A DNA stretch of 5,536 nt from Dysgonamonadaceae bacterium (GCA_031258895.1 JAIRMF010000123.1:1-5536); one strand, 5' to 3'; counted from the first letter of the stretch, positions 1 through 5,523 are shown. A program made the numbers and translations. Notes: generated by a model from the letters alone, not told the origin.

Positions 1-411
1 CATCCCGTATCCCGACGTGTTCTGGAATATATCCGTATCCCTGATGCCAACCATATACATGCAACGAGCCACCTGATTAGCCCATTCGTCAAGATCTTTC
101 CTGGAATGTAGGACGACAGTAGGGTTTCCCGTGGTGCCGCTTGAAGAGTGAAGTCTAACGCAATCACGGACAGGTATCGCAGCCATCTCAAAAGGGTAAT
201 TTTTCCTAAGGTCGTCCTTGGTTGTGAAGGGGAGTTTTTTAAGGTCTTCGAGCGACCGGATACTTGCCGGTGTTACTTTATGCTCTTTAAAAACTTTTGC
301 GTAAAAAGGTGAGCCGGATGCTGCGTGGATGGTTTGTTTAAGTTTTTCGAGTTGCAGTTTGGCCATGTTTTTCCTCGGCATTGTTTCTATTTCCTGTTGC
401 CAATAGTTCAT
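1..411 (-). CDS. paaK: Phenylacetate-CoA ligase, N-terminal part (partial at window edge)
   Basis: The 137 codons seen here encode the N-terminus of an adenylate-forming enzyme that activates phenylacetate (or a related aryl acid) to its CoA thioester using ATP. The protein begins MNYWQQEIETMPRKN, the typical PaaK opening, followed by the helix with LQLEKLKQTI, then LPFTTKDDLR. The nucleotide-binding P-loop SSSGTTGNP is at residues 89-97, and a TSGYGM stretch ends the visible part. The remaining roughly 300 residues, including the C-terminal lid domain, lie outside the window. I chose the ATG at 411 over the in-frame ATGs at 381 and 366 because the residues it adds match the family start. It follows ruvC by 41 nt on the same strand, so co-transcription is likely. 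In anaerobic Bacteroidetes such ligases often act with indolepyruvate oxidoreductases in aromatic amino-acid fermentation, but those genes are not in view. The exact substrate is inferred. Confidence 0.9.
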   Translation of the reverse strand, partial: MNYWQQEIETMPRKNMAKLQLEKLKQTIHAASGSPFYAKVFKEHKVTPASIRSLEDLKKLPFTTKDDLRKNYPFEMAAIPVRDCVRLHSSSGTTGNPTVVLHSRKDLDEWANQVARCMYMVGIRDTDIFQNTSGYGM

Positions 412-440
412 TGTCTGTTGGATTTTTTGATTTGGGATTA

Positions 441-448
441 CAAATGTA
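441..448 (-). promoter_or_regulatory. Possible Bacteroidetes -7 box upstream of paaK
   Basis: The minus strand reads TACATTTG, an exact TAnnTTTG match, inside the 41-nt gap between ruvC and paaK and 29 nt before the paaK ATG. No TTG-type -33 element lies at the expected distance, where the sequence is the 3' end of ruvC. It could be a secondary promoter for paaK, or a chance match in an AT-rich gap. Confidence 0.35.
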
Positions 449-452
449 CTGA

Positions 453-1013
453 TTATTTTCTTATTCTGGTTGGGTTTTTGAGGGCGAAGTTCTTCCAGTT
501 GCCGGCTGATTTTGCATGTTTTACGGTACCGTTTTGGTAGAAATGGCACAGCGCTACGGCCAGTCCGTCGGTAGCGTCAAGGATAGTCGGCATATTCCGG
601 TCGGGTATTTTCAGGGTTTTTTTAAGTAGGTCTGCGACCTGTTCTTTTGACGCTCTGCCGTTACCGGTTATTGCGAGTTTTATTTTGAGCGGGGCATATT
701 CTGCGACGGGGATGTTTCTTGATATTGCGGCTGCGATAGCGACGCCCTGCGCACGTCCGAGTTTGAGCATACTTTGCACATTTTTTCCGAAGAAAGGTGA
801 TTCGATGGCAAGTTCGTCGGGTTTAAATTCATCTATCAGGCTTATGATACGTTGGAATATTCTATTTAGTCTGACGTAGTGGTCGTCGTTTTTTGACAGT
901 TCGAGCACTCCCATAGCTATCATGGAGGGTTTTCCGTCGGTGATTTTAAGCAAGCCGTAACCTGTGATATTTGTACCCGGGTCAACGCCGAGGATTATTT
1001 TGTTTTCCGTCAT
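453..1013 (-). CDS. ruvC: Crossover junction endodeoxyribonuclease RuvC
   Basis: RuvC is the cytoplasmic dimeric, Mg2+-dependent resolvase that cuts Holliday junctions, usually on junctions held by RuvAB, in recombination and fork repair. The 186-residue protein has the RNase H-like fold signature. GVDPGT with catalytic Asp11 is on the first strand, LAIESPFFGKN carries Glu71, and LDATDGLAVALCH carries Asp146 and Asp149. These correspond to the E. coli acidic tetrad D7, E66, D138 and D141. GRAQG at 86-90 and the basic GNGRASKEQV segment at 117-126 also match the family. The length is slightly above E. coli RuvC (173) because of a basic C-terminal tail ending NPTRIRK. The ATG at 1013 is the natural start because it is preceded by a promoter-like box and needs no extension. 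ruvA and ruvB are not in this window. The gene is divergent from hpt across a repeat-bearing intergenic region and precedes paaK. Confidence 0.97.
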   Translation of the reverse strand: MTENKIILGVDPGTNITGYGLLKITDGKPSMIAMGVLELSKNDDHYVRLNRIFQRIISLIDEFKPDELAIESPFFGKNVQSMLKLGRAQGVAIAAAISRNIPVAEYAPLKIKLAITGNGRASKEQVADLLKKTLKIPDRNMPTILDATDGLAVALCHFYQNGTVKHAKSAGNWKNFALKNPTRIRK

Positions 1014-1020
1014 GGTGTTG

Positions 1021-1028
1021 CAAAGTTA
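1021..1028 (-). promoter_or_regulatory. Probable ruvC promoter (-7 box TAACTTTG)
   Basis: The minus strand reads TAACTTTG, an exact match to the Bacteroidetes TAnnTTTG -7 element, with only 7 nt between it and the ruvC ATG. The upstream 1029-1041 segment is AT-rich, but no clear TTTG -33 box is present at 19-21 nt. If active, it would give an mRNA with a leader of only a few bases. Confidence 0.5.
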
Positions 1029-1080
1029 CTAAAATAAAATTGAAGTGCCCGCTAAGCAGTCGGACTCGTTAAAGCTCATT

Positions 1081-1288
1081 ACGTACGCCGAATACTTTGT
1101 TACGTACGCCGAATACTTTGTTATGTACGCCGTGTACTTTGTTATGTACGCCGTGTACTTTGTTATGTACGTCGCGTACTTTGTTATGTACGTCGCGTAC
1201 TTTGTTATGTACGTCGCGTACTTTGTTATGTACGTCGCGTACTTTGTTATGTACGTCGCGTATTTCATTATGTACTCGGGAATTTTCC
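1081..1288. repeat. 21-bp tandem repeat array 1 (nine units plus a decayed tenth)
   Basis: Nine consecutive 21-bp units start at 1081, 1102, 1123, 1144, 1165, 1186, 1207, 1228 and 1249. A tenth begins at 1270 with ATGTAC and then loses similarity. Units 1-2 are identical, 3-4 identical, and 5-8 identical. Unit 9 matches 5-8 except at its last third. The consensus core (units 5-8) is GTACG, TCG, CGTAC (a perfect 5-bp inverted repeat around a 3-nt centre) followed by the linker TTTGTTAT. In units 3-4 the stem has one G-T opposition, and in units 1-2 only the outer 3 bp pair. Adjacent identical units point to growth by local duplication. The function is unknown. It sits between divergent promoters. 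Confidence 0.97.
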
Positions 1289-1316
1289 TTGCCTTTTCGA
1301 CCGAAATCCATATTTA

Positions 1317-1348
1317 TTTGCTATTACGCATTATTCTGCGTAATTTTG
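1317..1348 (+). promoter_or_regulatory. hpt-adk-obg operon promoter (Bacteroidetes type)
   Basis: TTTG at 1317-1320 and TAATTTTG at 1341-1348 are separated by exactly 20 nt. This matches the -33 / -7 layout of the Bacteroidetes primary sigma factor. The -7 box ends 17 nt before the GTG start of hpt, implying a short leader. It lies downstream of repeat array 1 and inside the long open frame that reads through the array, so that frame upstream of about 1354 should not be on the hpt mRNA. Confidence 0.75.
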
Positions 1349-1365
1349 CGTCCCGAAATCGAAAC

Positions 1366-1905
1366 GTGGAATCCATTCAAATAAAAAACAAACACTTTGA
1401 ACCGTTCATCAACGAAAAGATGATAGGGGAGAGAATCGAAGAAATGGCGGCAAAAATAAATGCCGACTTCGAAGGAAAAAACCCCATCTTCCTCTGCGTC
1501 CTGAACGGCGCTTTCATGTTCGCAGCAGACCTCCTCAAACATGTGAAAATTCCATGCGAAATAGATTTCATAAAACTTAAATCATATCAGGGAACAAAAT
1601 CCCAGGGAAACGTGAGAGAACTTTACGGACTCTCGGAAAATATCGAAAATCGCCATATCATCATCGTTGAAGACATCGTCGACACAGGACTGACCATCAA
1701 ATGCCTCACCGAAAACCTCAAAGCCCGTAAGCCGGCGTCAGTGAAAATTTCTACGCTCCTGTTCAAACCAAATGCGATGACAACAAATATTAAACCGGAT
1801 TATGTCGCAATGGAAATACCAAATGACTTTATCGTCGGATACGGACTCGATTACGATGGCCTCGGAAGAAACTTAAAGAATATTTACAGATTGAAATTAT
1901 GTTGA
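1366..1905 (+). CDS. hpt: Hypoxanthine (guanine) phosphoribosyltransferase
   Basis: This is a cytoplasmic purine-salvage enzyme that joins hypoxanthine (and usually guanine) to PRPP to give IMP or GMP plus pyrophosphate. With the GTG start at 1366 the protein is 179 residues and begins (V)ESIQIKNKHFEPFI, the normal family opening. The PRPP-binding motif IIIVEDIVDTGLT is at 98-110 with acidic pair E102/D103. The flexible catalytic loop carries S73-Y74, the purine-contacting Lys is K134 in FKPN, and the C-terminal VGYGLDYDGLGRN block is at 157-169. The frame is open upstream to a GTG at 1045. That would add 107 residues dominated by tandem YVAYFVM-like heptads encoded by repeat array 1. I reject this because a good promoter at 1317-1348 lies inside it and the family is about 180 residues long. 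The last 7 nt overlap adk, so the two are probably translationally coupled in one operon with obg. Confidence 0.95.
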   Translation: MESIQIKNKHFEPFINEKMIGERIEEMAAKINADFEGKNPIFLCVLNGAFMFAADLLKHVKIPCEIDFIKLKSYQGTKSQGNVRELYGLSENIENRHIIIVEDIVDTGLTIKCLTENLKARKPASVKISTLLFKPNAMTTNIKPDYVAMEIPNDFIVGYGLDYDGLGRNLKNIYRLKLC

Positions 1906-2486
1906 ATGTAGTGCTGTTCGGCGCCCCGGGATCGGGAAAAGGTACGCATAGCAAATTGATAGTGGAAAAATATGGACTCAAACATATTTCCATAGGCGAA
2001 ATACTGCGCGAAGAAATCGCAAAACAAAGCAATATCGGTCATATCGCATCACAATACGCGGACGAAGGTAAACTCCTTCCCGATGACCTGGTAATCAATA
2101 TCCTTACCGAAGCAATTGACGCATCTGACGACGCCAAAGGTTTTGTCTTCGATGGATTCCCGAGAACAATCTATCAGGGCGAAGCGCTCGAAAAGATACT
2201 CCGTGAACGTAACACAAACCTCGCCGCAGTCCTGAACCTCGACGTCGAAGAAACAGAATTAGTCGCAAGAATGTTAGCCCGCGGAAAAGCAATCGGACGT
2301 GCCGATGATAATCCTGAAACTATCAAAAAACGCCTGAAAACTTACTACGATCAGACGGACCCCCTGAAAACTTATTACAGAAAGAAAGGTAAACTGTTTA
2401 CCATCAAAGGCGACAGCGATATAGATGACGTATTCGAACGCATATCCGAGGTTTTTGACCGGCTGACTTTTCAGGGTAAAAAATGA
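1899..2486 (+). CDS. adk: Adenylate kinase, short-lid form
   Basis: Adk interconverts ATP + AMP and 2 ADP in the cytoplasm, setting energy charge and supplying ADP. The 195-residue protein has the P-loop GAPGSGKGT at 8-16, the NMP-binding segment from about 30, FDGFPRT at 84-90, and a short lid, ARGKAIGRADDNPETIKKRL, at 127-146. R128, R134 and R145 match the phosphate-binding arginines. The lid lacks the Cys4 zinc-type insertion, so this is the short form common in Bacteroidetes. One oddity is the AMP-site segment, which reads HISIGEILR at 29-37. The usual bacterial version is HISTGDxLR, so the Thr is replaced by Ile32 and the Asp by Glu34. The start ATG overlaps the hpt stop by 7 nt, and its TGA overlaps the obg ATG as ATGA. 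Hpt makes IMP/GMP and Adk handles AMP, so the pairing is functionally sensible. Confidence 0.96.
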   Translation: MLNVVLFGAPGSGKGTHSKLIVEKYGLKHISIGEILREEIAKQSNIGHIASQYADEGKLLPDDLVINILTEAIDASDDAKGFVFDGFPRTIYQGEALEKILRERNTNLAAVLNLDVEETELVARMLARGKAIGRADDNPETIKKRLKTYYDQTDPLKTYYRKKGKLFTIKGDSDIDDVFERISEVFDRLTFQGKK

Positions 2487-3592
2487 GTGAATCGAATTTT
2501 GTAGACCACCTTAAAATATATGCCCGATCGGGAAAGGGAGGCAGAGGATCGGTCCATTTCCGTCGCGAAAAGTACGTCCCGAAAGGCGGACCGGACGGTG
2601 GTGACGGTGGTGACGGCGGGAATGTCATCCTTCGGGGTAACCGCAATTGTTGGACGCTTCTGCACCTCAAATTTGAACGTCATATCCTCGCCGGACACGG
2701 AGAAAATGGCTCCGGCCGGCTGAGCAAAGGCAAAAACGGGGAAGACCGTATCATCGAACTTCCACTCGGAACAGTAGTTTTCGACAGCGAGACAGGTGAA
2801 TTTGTAGCTGAAATCGAACATCATGAACAGGAAATCGTAATACTGCACGGGGGACGCGGCGGAAAAGGTAACAACTTCTTCAAATCCGCAACCAATCAGG
2901 CCCCAAAATATGCGCAACCCGGAGAACCGTATCAGGAACGCCGGATAACCCTCCAGCTGAAACTGCTTGCCGATGCCGGGCTCGTCGGATTCCCCAACGC
3001 AGGAAAATCCACACTCCTGTCAACCCTCTCGGCAGCCCGCCCGAAAATCGCAGACTATCCGTTCACTACGCTTGAACCGAGCCTCGGTATAGTTGATGTT
3101 CGCGGCGTCAATTCATTTGTTATGGCCGATATTCCCGGCATCATCGAAGGTGCGAGCGAGGGTAAGGGTCTTGGGCTAAGGTTTCTGCGACATATCGAAC
3201 GTAACTCCATCTTTATCTTTCTCGTACCCTCCGATTCGGCAGACGTCGGAAAAGAATACGAAATCCTGCTCGGAGAACTTGTAAAGTACAATCCGGATCT
3301 GCTCGGCAAACGGCGAATACTTGCCATATCCAAATCGGACATGCTTGACGACGAACTAAGGTCGGCTATGTTGAAAGAACTTCCCGAAACCCTTCCCCAT
3401 GTTTTCATTTCCTCTTTTTCGAAGGAAGGAACGGAGACGCTGAAAGACCTTATATGGAGAGAACTCAACGGAACGATCGTTCACGATCCGGAACCCATAG
3501 TGCGACGTCCGATCGACGTCCGTACCTTTGGCCCGGAGGATGATTGCCTCTATGATGATTTTTCGGAAGACGAGGAAGATGTGAAACTGTAA
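2483..3592 (+). CDS. obg: Obg family GTPase (ribosome assembly / CgtA)
   Basis: Obg is an essential, slowly hydrolysing GTPase that associates with the 50S subunit and links ribosome maturation with stress and ppGpp signalling. The 369 residues comprise the glycine-rich Obg fold (about 1-160) with its GKGGRGSVHFRREKY and PDGGDGGDGGNV runs. The GTPase domain follows (about 161-330), and then an acidic tail ends FSEDEEDVKL. G1 is GFPNAGKST at 169-177, switch I is PFTTLEP with T195/T196, G3 is DIPG at 216-219, G4 is SKSD at 283-286 in place of NKxD, and G5 is ISS at 309-311. The Ser in G4 is, as I recall, normal for Bacteroidetes Obg. There is no C-terminal OCT domain as in E. coli-distant Obg of Firmicutes, only the short acidic tail. 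The ATG shares the ATGA junction with the adk stop, indicating coupling. It is the last gene of the operon, ending 21 nt from a convergent gene. Confidence 0.96.
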   Translation: MSESNFVDHLKIYARSGKGGRGSVHFRREKYVPKGGPDGGDGGDGGNVILRGNRNCWTLLHLKFERHILAGHGENGSGRLSKGKNGEDRIIELPLGTVVFDSETGEFVAEIEHHEQEIVILHGGRGGKGNNFFKSATNQAPKYAQPGEPYQERRITLQLKLLADAGLVGFPNAGKSTLLSTLSAARPKIADYPFTTLEPSLGIVDVRGVNSFVMADIPGIIEGASEGKGLGLRFLRHIERNSIFIFLVPSDSADVGKEYEILLGELVKYNPDLLGKRRILAISKSDMLDDELRSAMLKELPETLPHVFISSFSKEGTETLKDLIWRELNGTIVHDPEPIVRRPIDVRTFGPEDDCLYDDFSEDEEDVKL

Positions 3593-3613
3593 AGCCGTCA
3601 TTACCGGCCCCGT

Positions 3614-4261
3614 TCAGATTTTTATGGTCTCCATCAGCCCCAGGAGAAGCCCCCAGAGCGAGAGCGCTATGATGACCGAGCCTACCGCCATATTCAAGAT
3701 CCACAGTCCGCGGGCTTTGAAGAAACGACGGAATTTTCCGGCGATAAACGTCAGGATAAACCACCACAGTAACGCTCCGAGTGCGATACTTGCGAGTCCT
3801 GTCAGGATGGAGAACCATTTTTCGTCCGGACGGATGAAATTGTAGCGTGCGAAAAGGATTATGTAGACGAAGATGATAAGCGGATTGGCGAGGGTGATGA
3901 AGAATGAAGAGATGATATCGGTGGAGAAGGAGTTGCCTGTTTCTTTGGTTTTTTTCCTGTTTTTCATGGGATTCGAACGGAAGATATAAATGCCGAAACA
4001 AAGCATCATGACACTGCCTACGATAAGTAAAGTTACTTCATGATTCTTGACATAGTCTATCATGAAACCCATGCCGAGCGCCGTCATCCCCGCGTAAAGC
4101 AAGTCTGAAAGCGCCGCCCCGACGCCGGAAAAAAACCCGTGCCACTGCCCCTTGTTCAGAGAACGTTGGATGCAGAGCAAGCCGACAGGCCCCATCGGGG
4201 CGGATACGATGACCCCGATGAGAATGCCGCTGGTAATAATATCGAAAAGTGTGATGAACAA
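3614..4261 (-). CDS. LysE/RhtB family exporter
   Basis: This is an inner-membrane protein of the LysE/RhtB superfamily, whose characterised members export amino acids such as lysine, threonine or homoserine. The 215 residues contain about six hydrophobic spans, near 7-29, 44-68, 76-95, 112-139, 150-174 and 186-208. The family-type motif APMGPVGLLCIQRSLNKG is at 21-38 and GFFSGVGAALSD at 42-53. A basic cytoplasmic-looking loop (about 96-108, SNPMKNRKKTKET) lies between spans 3 and 4. The substrate cannot be read from the sequence. The start is TTG at 4261. No ATG or GTG lies between the upstream in-frame stop (the mdh TAA at 4274-4276) and that TTG, and starting later would remove the first span. 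It follows mdh by 12 nt on the same strand and is almost certainly co-transcribed with it. Its 3' end faces that of obg. Confidence 0.9.
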   Translation of the reverse strand: MFITLFDIITSGILIGVIVSAPMGPVGLLCIQRSLNKGQWHGFFSGVGAALSDLLYAGMTALGMGFMIDYVKNHEVTLLIVGSVMMLCFGIYIFRSNPMKNRKKTKETGNSFSTDIISSFFITLANPLIIFVYIILFARYNFIRPDEKWFSILTGLASIALGALLWWFILTFIAGKFRRFFKARGLWILNMAVGSVIIALSLWGLLLGLMETIKI

Positions 4262-4273
4262 TCCGGACGTCGG

Positions 4274-5215
4274 TTAGAGTGCACGAATCTCCCTTAAAAC
4301 ATCATTGGTCTTCATGACCGCCTTGGCGCTGCTAGCGAACAACTCTTTCTCCTCATCGTCGAGGTTTAGGTCGACAATTTGTTCCGCTCCGCCTTTCCCG
4401 ATAACCGTCGGGACGCCGATGCAGAGATCTTTGTGCCCGTATTCGCCCTCCAGATAGACACTGCTTGCAATTAAACGCTTGTAGTCGTTCAGGACGGAGG
4501 ACGCAACGTAGGCTCCGGCAGCGCCGGGCGCATACCAGGCGGAAGTGCCGAGCAGTCCGGTTAAGGTTGCGCCGCCTTTCATGGTGTCTTCGACGACTTT
4601 GCCGAGCTTTTCTTCTTCGAGAAGGGATGTGACGGGTATTCCGCTGCAGGTGGCAAGACGTTTGAGGGGTATCATTGTCGTGTCGCCGTGACCGCCGATT
4701 ACCGTCCCTTCCACTTGCAACGGATTGCATCCCAAAGCCTCGCTCAGATAGTACCTGAACCTTGAACCGTCTAACGCACCGCCCATACCGATAACACGGT
4801 TTCTTGGAAGTCCGGTCGATTTCAACGTTAGGTAGGTCATCGTGTCCATTGGATTGGAGATGATGATTAGGATGGCGTTAGGAGAATTTTCGAGGCAGTT
4901 TTCTACCACTGTTTTGACGATCCCTGCATTTATGCCGATCAATTCTTCACGCGTCATGCCCGGTTTTCTTGGTATTCCGGAGGTTATGATGCAGACGTCG
5001 GAACCGGCGGTTGCACGATAGTTGGATGTTACGCCTGTCAGTTTGGTTTCAAAGCCGAGCGTATGCGCGGTTTGTTTCATGTCGATGGCTTTACCTTCGG
5101 CGACGCCTTCTTTGACGTCCAGCATCACTACTTCATCGGCGATTCTATTGAACGCCAGGATATTTGCACAGGTGGCGCCCACATTTCCGGCGCCGATTAC
5201 GCTTACTTTTGACAT
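4274..5215 (-). CDS. mdh: Malate dehydrogenase (NAD, LDH-like type)
   Basis: Mdh reversibly oxidises malate to oxaloacetate with NAD in the cytoplasm. In fermentative Bacteroidetes it commonly runs reductively toward fumarate and succinate. The 313-residue protein opens with the Rossmann motif VIGAGNVGA at 6-14, and Asp33 (MLDV) is the ribose-binding acid that favours NAD over NADP. The substrate loop SGIPRKPGMTREEL (79-92) has R83 and R89. R83 is the malate-type residue, where lactate dehydrogenases have Gln. SNPMD has N121, LDGSRFR has D149 and R152, and the catalytic His is H176 in GGHGDT. The sequence GTSAWYAPGAAG at 223-234 and the length fit the Bacteroidetes enzyme. The ATG at 5215 is the only sensible start because it immediately precedes SKVSVIGAGN. 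No Shine-Dalgarno is visible. A promoter-like element lies upstream, then repeat array 2. The LysE-type gene follows 12 nt after its stop. Confidence 0.97.
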   Translation of the reverse strand: MSKVSVIGAGNVGATCANILAFNRIADEVVMLDVKEGVAEGKAIDMKQTAHTLGFETKLTGVTSNYRATAGSDVCIITSGIPRKPGMTREELIGINAGIVKTVVENCLENSPNAILIIISNPMDTMTYLTLKSTGLPRNRVIGMGGALDGSRFRYYLSEALGCNPLQVEGTVIGGHGDTTMIPLKRLATCSGIPVTSLLEEEKLGKVVEDTMKGGATLTGLLGTSAWYAPGAAGAYVASSVLNDYKRLIASSVYLEGEYGHKDLCIGVPTVIGKGGAEQIVDLNLDDEEKELFASSAKAVMKTNDVLREIRAL

Positions 5216-5303
5216 AGATTAATTTAATGAGTTTGATTATTCCGCAAAATTACGCTTTTTTTCGGACATATCGAATCGTAACGCACGGGCTTGCTATCAT
5301 GGA
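5216..5303. other. mdh upstream region between promoter and array 2
   Basis: This AT-rich leader and spacer of 88 nt separates the mdh start from repeat array 2. It contains the probable mdh promoter and no supportable ORF. Taken with the array and the window end, positions 5216-5536 hold no gene. Confidence 0.7.
5245..5275 (-). promoter_or_regulatory. Probable mdh promoter
   Basis: The minus strand has TAATTTTG at 5252-5245, an exact TAnnTTTG -7 box identical to that of hpt. It is preceded by a 19-nt spacer and TTCG at 5275-5272, a three-of-four match to the TTTG -33 box. The -7 box ends 29 nt before the mdh ATG, which leaves a leader of about 25 nt. Confidence 0.55.
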
Positions 5304-5523
5304 TTCTGCGCTTCTCAGCACATGTTCTGCGCTTCTCAGCACATGTTCTGCGCTTCTCAGCACATGTTCTGCGTTCCTCAGCACATGTTCTGCGCTTCTC
5401 AGCACATGTTCTGCGTTCCTCAGCACATGTTCTGCGTTCCTCAGCACATGTTCTGCGCTTCTCAGCACATGTTCTGCGCTTCTCAGCACATGTCCCGCGT
5501 TCCTCAGCACATGTGCTGCGCTT
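5304..5523. repeat. 21-bp tandem repeat array 2 (ten units plus a partial)
   Basis: Ten full 21-bp units start at 5304, 5325, 5346, 5367, 5388, 5409, 5430, 5451, 5472 and 5493. An eleventh is cut off after about 10 nt. Each unit can be read as TT, then the imperfect hairpin arms CTGCG and CTCAG around a 3-nt centre, then CACATG. Two unit versions alternate and differ only in the centre (CTT or TTC), in the order A A A B A B B A A B. Unit 10 carries two extra changes near its left end. The junction between units forms CAGCACATGTTCTG, a 14-nt near-palindrome with one symmetric mismatch. The array shares no sequence with array 1 but has the same period. Its true right end is unknown because the window finishes inside it. 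Confidence 0.97.

Larger units (their letters stand above)
1014..1365. other. Divergent intergenic region between ruvC and hpt
   Basis: This 352-nt stretch contains no gene I can support. From left to right it holds the ruvC promoter box, a non-repetitive 52-nt flank, a nine-unit 21-bp tandem array, a 47-nt non-repetitive spacer, and a complete-looking plus-strand promoter ending 17 nt before the hpt start. Four of the six reading frames stay open across it, but only because the repeat unit is a multiple of three and lacks stops in those frames. Confidence 0.85.

Noticed and set aside
325..540. Plus-strand 71-residue ORF overlapping paaK and ruvC
   Set aside because: It is antisense to two clear genes, and its composition follows from their codons.
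1093..1248. Repeated TACTTTG within array 1 as a series of promoters
   Set aside because: The -7 box needs two bases between TA and TTTG, but the units have one. The 21-bp TTTG spacing also differs from the 28-nt offset between the -33 and -7 TTTG elements seen at hpt.
1081..1288. CRISPR array
   Set aside because: Units abut directly with no spacers of differing sequence, the unit is only 21 bp, and there is no cas gene nearby. The same holds for array 2.
1029..1311. Minus-strand and other-frame ORFs with heptad repeats across array 1
   Set aside because: They exist only because a 21-bp repeat without stops keeps several frames open. They have no family match, and the substitutions do not respect any one frame.
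3283..3341. Obg G4 motif SKSD as a degenerate GTPase
   Set aside because: Bacteroidetes Obg proteins commonly have Ser or Thr in place of Asn here, as far as I recall, and all other G motifs are intact.
3593..3613. Terminator hairpin GCCG / CGGC in the obg-lysE convergent gap
   Set aside because: The stem is only 4 bp with a 7-nt loop and has no adjoining T-tract on either strand, so I cannot support it as an intrinsic terminator.
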